Of a DNA stretch of 53,070 nucleotides, positions 47,750-53,070 are shown one piece after another. Made by a program: the position numbers and the translations under genes. The number at the start of each line of letters is the position of its first letter. Positions within the stretch are counted from its first letter, which is position 1. The stretch comes from Tilletiaria anomala UBC 951. Taxonomy: Eukaryota; Basidiomycota; Exobasidiomycetes; Georgefischeriales; Tilletiariaceae. The stretch covers positions 1 to 53,070 of the forward strand of contig NW_013546902.1 of NCBI RefSeq assembly GCF_000711695.1, written 5' to 3'. A model generated the notes under the pieces. That model did not search any database, was not told the origin of the DNA, and saw only the letters and a program-made list of their open reading frames with translations.

Positions 47750-49320
47750 CACTTAGCGGAGCGCGAGGCGCGCCAGCCAGCACCAATGCGTGCGCGCGAA
47801 GCGCGCGCCGTAAATGAACATCGCACGACCAACCCGGCCCTGCGCTTCGCCCCGTGTAGGGTTGCGATCGCACCAGCAACGTCCAGGTGGCAACAACAGC
47901 AGCAGGAGGAGGCACCTTTGCCGTGCGCGATCATCAGCTGCAGCGCGGCCGAGCTGGCGCGCTACGTGTGCCGTGCCGCATTGTTGTAGACCAGCGCGAT
48001 GGTGTACGGGGTAGACGGGCAGATCCCCAGTGTGATTAGGAACATCCTCGTGTAGTTGACCCTGGCGTTGTGCGATGCGGCCAGGAAGACGTATCTTACA
48101 GGCAGGTATGCGTACATGTCCTGCGTCAGCGCTGCCTCCGCTTTCAACAGGCCTTTGTGAATCAGCCGCCACCGAAGCCGGCATGAGCACCATGACCATC
48201 GGCCAGCCCAATTTCCACTTGTCCGCGAGCCCCATGACAGGGCGAGCACCATCGCCGTGGCCGGCACAAAGACGGGCAAGATGACCAGCTGGATGCGTGT
48301 CTGCATGATCCCCGGGTAGATCCTGCGCAGGATTGTCTGCAGAAACAGCGTGAAAAAGTACAGCGAGCAGCATAGGCACAGCTAGCACGGCCCCGTCGCC
48401 CACGTCTGCAAGCTTGCCAGCGTGCGGCGTACTTCGTACGCCTCCTGGCGTTGCTGTCCGATGCCCTTCTCGCCGGCCCGCATGTCTCGGCGCCGACATC
48501 GATGCTGGCGGCGCACTATCGCTCGCGAGGATGGCGGGGATGGGCCCTCCTTCTCGTCCTGGCACAGGAAACGCGCGCTCTGCACGTCGCGTGGAGCCTG
48601 CTGCCGCGCGACGTGGCCGAACACGACGGTCAGCAGTCCCTCGACGAGGAAGAGCCAGCACAAGCCGGCGAGCGTCGAGATGTCGATGTTGGACCGGCCC
48701 GAGGGGAGCAATCCGCCGAACGCGTCGGCCAGCGAGGCGCCTTTGGCCAGGGGGAGGGGGCGCAGTGTGCATTCCTCATGTCGGCATCATCACAGCTTTT
48801 GCGCACGCGTCAGCGCAGGCGCCCTAGTAGAACAATACGATGCACTTCGGCAGTGAGTAATACGGGTAGTGGAAGGACAGGTACAGATTGATGCCGGGTT
48901 GGGAGAAAGGCATGGGTACTGGTACGAACGAGAGCACACAGGGAGGCAGGATGGGGGGCCATGCACCAACGGTCCGCCTTCGGTAAAGCCAAGAAAAAAG
49001 CGGATGGCCAGGAAGCTGGCGTAGTTATGCGCTGTGGCTGGCCGATGCGCTTCAGGACGAGGTTCGAGGGCTGCAGAAGCGGAGACCGGTCAGAGGGGCG
49101 ATCCAACCATGAGCAGAGTCGAAATGCACGGTGGACGGCTCAGCCACACCAGTTTGACAAGGGCGTAGCTGGTGTAGAATACCGTGAGTGCAGTATTAAC
49201 GTCAAGCCCCTGCATGCCGAGGTCCTCCTTTTTCAATCCGGCGATACGGGCGTTGCCGGCGTTGCAACGATCGATAAAGTTGACCTGCCCTGCTCGAGGG
49301 AATCGGCCGGAGAGAGAAAG
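47750..49320 (-). pseudogene. broken MFS transporter (Dal5-like anion:cation symporter)
   Basis: Reading the minus strand from right to left, pieces of an MFS permease appear in family order but in changing frames. They are: NFIDRCNAGNARIAGL with LGMQGLDVNTALTVFYTSYA (about 49170-49300); SNLVLKRIG (about 49055-49075); INLYLSFHYPYYSLPK (about 48845-48895); AFGGLL then GLCWLFLVEGLLTVVFG (about 48620-48735); IQLVILPVFVPATAMVLAL (about 48235-48300); WKLGWPMVMVLMPASVA in a shifted frame (about 48170-48225); and FLITLGICPSTPYTIALVY (about 47990-48050). Intact members of this allantoate-permease group have about 500 residues and 12 membrane spans. The shifts and in-frame stops are too many for introns alone, so I call a host pseudogene. 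Borders are approximate. Confidence 0.75.
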
Positions 49321-49894
49321 ATAAAGTCGTTCCGTGCCACAGTGAGGCAGGTCGAGCAAGCATACGGACGCACACAGCAGCATGAACGCCGGGACGGCTC
49401 TCCTATCGAGCTTAAGCCTCGCGGCGCGGCCGAAGCGTGCGAACTAACCGTCGTGCAACAGCACATCGGCTCTGCGCGCGATGAACGATGTGGTGTTGTC
49501 CTCGGCGTTGTCCTTGTCACCCTTCGTCTCGCTGCCCTCTTGGCTGCGGAGCTCCCAACTCGGGCCGGACCGGACTGGCCTACCGGCCGGGTGGCTGCAT
49601 CGTCTTCTTTCGCTTCTTGCTGTAGAGGTGTGCATGCAGCGAGCCATCGCCTGCTTGTTTGCGAGTACCTCGAGGCAGACCGAGCTGCTCCGCACGCAGG
49701 CTTGTATGTTGACCGCTGGATGCCAAAGGGAGCGGTGGACGAGTGTCGTGGCGGAGGTGGAAGCAATTGAGACGGGGAAAGGGCGCCTGCCTGATTGTTA
49801 TTTTTGATCTCGCTTCGATCGAGGGCATGTCCTTGTGAGGCGAAGCGGGGCAGTGATCCGGCAAGCAGTTTCGTCACTTTGACGTCCAGCTTGT

Positions 49895-49897
<3 letters not shown>

Positions 49898-49931
<34 letters not shown>
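49898..49931. repeat. (AC)n microsatellite
   Basis: A pure dinucleotide run of 34 bases (17 AC units). It is non-coding and likely polymorphic. Confidence 0.95.
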
Positions 49932-49934
<3 letters not shown>

Positions 49935-50224
49935 GTGGCCACCACCATCATCGGGGCGCGAGGCGTAAAGGCCCCACTGGTATCCCATCCCCACGGACTC
50001 TTTTTCGAGTCAGGCACCGTGTAAGAGGAGTGCGCGCGGAGCCGATGGGCTGCAAAAGACACTGGGCCGTGGCATGCATGTATGTAAGCAAGAAGCTTTG
50101 CTCATTGTCACTGATTGCCGCTCGGGTCTCGACACTGCCAACACGATGGGGGGTGCCAGGAGGCACGAACTGGGCGAGTGTCTCTCTTATTTTCCCTCTA
50201 CGTCTTCTGGATGCACACCCCCGC

Positions 50225-50272
50225 TTCCTCTCTCTTCCTCTCTCTTCCTCTCTTTCCCTCTCTATTCCTCTC
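50225..50272 (+). repeat. pyrimidine tandem repeat, TTCCTCTCTC-like
   Basis: About five imperfect copies of a 10-base pyrimidine unit (TTCCTCTCTC) form a strand-asymmetric CT tract. Such tracts are common in fungal promoters, but no gene start lies close by. Confidence 0.8.
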
Positions 50273-52385
50273 GCTTTGTGTCCTCCTCTTGTCGATGGAT
50301 GACTGCTTTTGCTTTGTGAGAGATGATGGCCGCTGTTGCGGGTCGTGTGTACGTACGTACATGTGGCCACCGTGGTTCATGGCAGTTACCCCCCCGCCCC
50401 CCCTCGGCCTGCCAAGTCCTTAGCACCAGTAGAGTCTTTTGTAGGGGCGAGTTACGGTACATATCCTTGCTGTGATCACTAGCCCCAACCCAAGCGGCGG
50501 ATAGCACAGCGACACGTGCAGCCGTCATCAGGGCGGCACTGTGGCACACACACTCGCCTAGCTCGCCTGCTTGCAAATTGAACAGAGCGCGACTTGACAA
50601 AATCCAGCTACCCCGCTCTCTCCATCTTTTCACCTATTTGGATGGATTCTCCCCGGAAGGGCCGCCAGACTCTCCTCCATGATCACAACACCCCAGAATG
50701 TACCCATTTCCCCCAATTTCCGTCTGAATAATGGGACTCGTCGACCCGCCCCCCCGGTGCTCTGTTCAACAAACGCAATTCTATCCAGTACACTGGGAAA
50801 CCTCAACCCGTTCCAATGGCTCTACATCCAAGAAGAGGGAAAGGCGCAAGGGAACCCACGTACACAACGCTTGGCAAAATGGAAAAGTAAATGAGAAGCG
50901 GAAATCAAGTCGGATTCACACTGCAAACGCCGCAAAGGATATATGTAGCACACAGATCGCGCTGGGTTCGCGCGCAGATTTGCCACTCTTGGAATATTGA
51001 ACTGCGACCTCTCACAACCCCGCACCTCGTGTGCCAGCCGTGGCAGCGAGGGGGTCGTACACAGTCTCTCAGAGCTTGAAGAATGTAAAGCATGGGCCCC
51101 GAAAATTGAATGGCGCACGCAGCGGTTGGCGGCCCGGCTTGTCCTTAGTCCATCGTCCCAGCAGTGACGCGCGACGGATACAGGAAGCAGGAGAGGCGAG
51201 ACGAGGCAAGCCGGCTGCAGAATCTCTTGTCTCGCATCAAAGTGTTTGACGTGAGAGAATGGAGGGTAGCACTCTGTCGCCGTCCCTTTTCATCTTGCTG
51301 GCTCAGTCATATCTGCCGCTTCGAACGCGGAGGCCTCGCGATCGACACTCCCAATGCTCGCAAAGCTGCCAGAACCAGGTCGTCGGTAGCTTACCAGGAT
51401 CGTCAGAGCCTGTCCAGGACGTGATATGTCTTTTTCCTTCCTGCCCACTGTGCATTCTGCGGACGCTGGGCATCTGCATCCATGTTTGCGACCGACAGGC
51501 AATGGCGAGGACGCACTGGCTTTCCCTCTTCCACGCTTGGGTACACCTTTCCGTCCCCAAGTTCCACGAAGCCTCACTGACATGTCCATGCTATCGTATT
51601 TTGAGGTGGTCCCATGCCGCTTGCTCGTACAAAGAGGCTTTTGTTCTCCACACGTCCAAGTATCGCTTGCGCAAAGAACAGGAGACATGCGCAGACTTTG
51701 TATCCGCGAACTTGGACATGGGGCGGGAGTGACTATGCGCTAGTTACGCATTTGCAGAGTTGACGAGTATTGTGTGTACTTGGACAGGCGCTTCAGCAGC
51801 ATTGTGGGGTCGACGCCTGCTTTAACCCTTCCAACGCCAATGCGGAAGCAAGCGCACGTTCGACAGACGGGAACCAGGTGCGGCAAGCACCCCGCACGGA
51901 CCATGCATTGCCGTTTCATTCGACCAGCCGCCCATGCGAGGCATCCTGCTGACTGCATGCAGTCCAGCACGGACCACTGCAGCTGAGGGCCGTGCTTGTA
52001 CAGTTGTCCGAGTGCAACGCGTGTCGTCGCTGGATCTGGATGCGTGTGCCAGAGTGATGGTTATTGTGTAGGTTAGTCGCCTGTAGAATCAGTGCAATCT
52101 ATTGTGGGAGAGCGAAAGCAAGTCTGGCGCACGCAATCATCAAATGAGTGGACGTGTGCACCACACAGAGGGAATCCCACCTTGGCCCCACCCGTCTGGC
52201 GTGGGCACTTCTACCGATATCAGCACGACACCCTTCCCTTTTCTTACACCACAACTAGAGTCAGCCAGCCAGCGAGCGAGCGAGGCCATCGATCCTGCAC
52301 ATTGGGCAAAAGCAGGCGAGCAAGCAAGCAGGCACAACCGACACGACACGTGATAGCAAAAGACACAGGCTCAGGAAGACTCGAG

Positions 52386-53070
52386 ATGCCATCCGACCGG
52401 CGCTCCCCCTCGGCTGGCTCGGCGCGCTCGGCCCACTCGCGGGGCGGCAGTGCCGGCGCTCACTCTGCCACCGCCATGGGCTACGACGGCGGAGAGGCAG
52501 GAAGGAGGATGGCGGCAGAGGACGAGTACATCCGCAGGGAGCTCGCCGAGACAACTTCATTCTGCAACGCCTTCTGGGTTAGTCTTGGAGTCCAGGGCCT
52601 CTAGCTCGTGACCTTCTACGCAGCTGACGCTATCCTCTTCTCTCCAGGGCATCGGAGACGGTGGATTCGAAGCCGTGCAGGCGCGGCTGCGTGGCGCGAA
52701 CCGGACGCTTGACGAGCTGCGCTTTATCTACAAGGAACGCGCCGATATCGAGGCCGAGTACTCCAAACGGCTCGCCAAGCTGGCCAAGACCAGTGTCGGC
52801 AGGGACGAGACGGGCGGGATGCGCCAGGCGCTGGAGACGCTCAAGCAGGAGATCGACATCACCGCTCGCTCCCACGCCGAGCTGGCCAGCGTCATGAAGA
52901 AGGAGCTTGAGGGCGCTGTCGCAGACTTTCAGGCGCGCGTCTCTAACTCCCGGAAGAATGTGAGCGCATCCAGCGAGGGCGGTGGCATCCACCTGCATGC
53001 CTCGCTAAGCCTCTTCTCTTCTCTTCTCTTCTCTTCTCTTCTCTTCTCTTCTCTTCTCTTCTCTTCTCTT
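52386..53070 (+). CDS. F-BAR domain protein, 5' part only
   Basis: Two exons are visible, 52386-52577 and 52648-52959, followed by a donor GTGAGC; the gene continues beyond the window. The first 55 residues are Ser/Gly/Ala-rich (MPSDRRSPSAGSARSAHSRG). The FCH/F-BAR region begins at about 58: FCNAFWGIGDGGFEAVQARL, LDELRFIYKERADIEAEYSK, RLAKLAKTSVGRDETGGM and TLKQEIDITARSHAELASVM. F-BAR proteins bind and bend the plasma membrane and recruit actin, septin or Rho regulators; the pattern is closest to fungal F-BAR RhoGAP or Bzz1/PACSIN-like proteins. The distal RhoGAP or SH3 part that would decide is outside the window. The intron donor GTTAGT is unusual, but the FW-GIGDGGF junction is convincing. 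Confidence 0.85.
53011..53070 (+). repeat. (CTCTT)n microsatellite at the window edge
   Basis: Twelve perfect CTCTT units run to the last base, inside the second intron of the F-BAR gene. The perfect array at the very end suggests that the assembly stopped here. Confidence 0.95.

Larger units (their letters stand above)
49321..52385. other. 3-kb gene-free interval upstream of the F-BAR gene
   Basis: No gene is supportable. The interval holds an AC microsatellite, a TTCCTCTC tract (both listed), C-rich runs at 50390-50403, and scattered small frames on both strands. The largest plus frame near 51259-51732 (157 codons) is cysteine- and serine-rich but has no domain or clear splice context. The last 300 bases before 52386 should contain the F-BAR gene promoter and leader. 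Confidence 0.5.

Noticed and set aside
47127-47915. 262-codon minus-strand frame
   Set aside because: It overlaps the 3' end of the broken permease, and its cysteine- and arginine-rich reading matches no family.
47753-48772. 339-codon minus-strand frame as an intact gene
   Set aside because: Only a short part (WKLGWPMVMVLMPASVA) matches MFS permeases; the flanking MFS blocks are in other frames, so this is one frame of a pseudogene.
1-53070. CRISPR arrays, bacterial operons, prophage, LTR or other virus-like elements, rRNA genes
   Set aside because: None of the expected signatures were found. The genes have spliceosomal introns and are fungal, and no reverse transcriptase, integrase, capsid or transposase motif was seen.

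Overview
The window is nuclear DNA of a fungus, most likely a basidiomycete of the Ustilaginomycotina (smut and relatives). The evidence is: spliceosomal introns of about 40-350 nt with CTRAY-like branch sites; compact genes; a Puc1/Cln1-type G1 cyclin; a Ppz-type phosphatase; a fused uridine kinase/UPRTase; and a GAF-containing hybrid histidine kinase. The class assignment is inference from gene families and intron style. The right edge runs into a pentanucleotide array, as scaffold ends often do.

Layout. 1-7.3 kb has no gene I can support; it holds two diverged copies of a hairpin-forming repeat and a long CT-rich leader or promoter for a G1 cyclin (7.3-8.9 kb). 8.9-12.7 kb is again gene-poor. 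From 12.7 to 46.6 kb lies a dense block of conserved housekeeping genes: eL30 (-), eL37 (+), importin alpha (-), a Cox8/COX7C-type cytochrome oxidase subunit (+), the DEAD-box helicase Rok1 (-), the N-terminal acetyltransferase Naa40/Nat4 (+), the 20S proteasome alpha7 subunit (-), an eIF4E-transporter-like protein (+), a Ppz phosphatase (+), Urk1 uridine kinase (-), an unrecognised 709-residue protein (+) and a 2227-residue hybrid histidine kinase (-). 46.6-52.4 kb holds a broken transporter gene (MFS, Dal5-like), microsatellites and pyrimidine tracts. The window ends inside an F-BAR protein gene.

Genes in the central block mostly alternate strands, so neighbours share divergent promoters or face each other 3' to 3'. 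I see no operon-like, defence, secondary-metabolism or viral system. The links are functional themes only: ribosome and translation (eL30, eL37, Rok1, the 4E-T-like protein), protein turnover and modification, nuclear import, and stress or ion signalling (Ppz, histidine kinase).

All exon models were built by hand from reading-frame continuity, GT-AG sites and family alignment from memory. Every multi-exon model sums to a whole number of codons. The most interesting observations are a 4-nt micro-exon in the Cox8 gene, a 10-nt first coding exon in the 4E-T-like gene, recurrent GTGCGY 5' splice sites, a degenerate receiver-like segment inside the histidine kinase, and the paired hairpin repeats at the left end.
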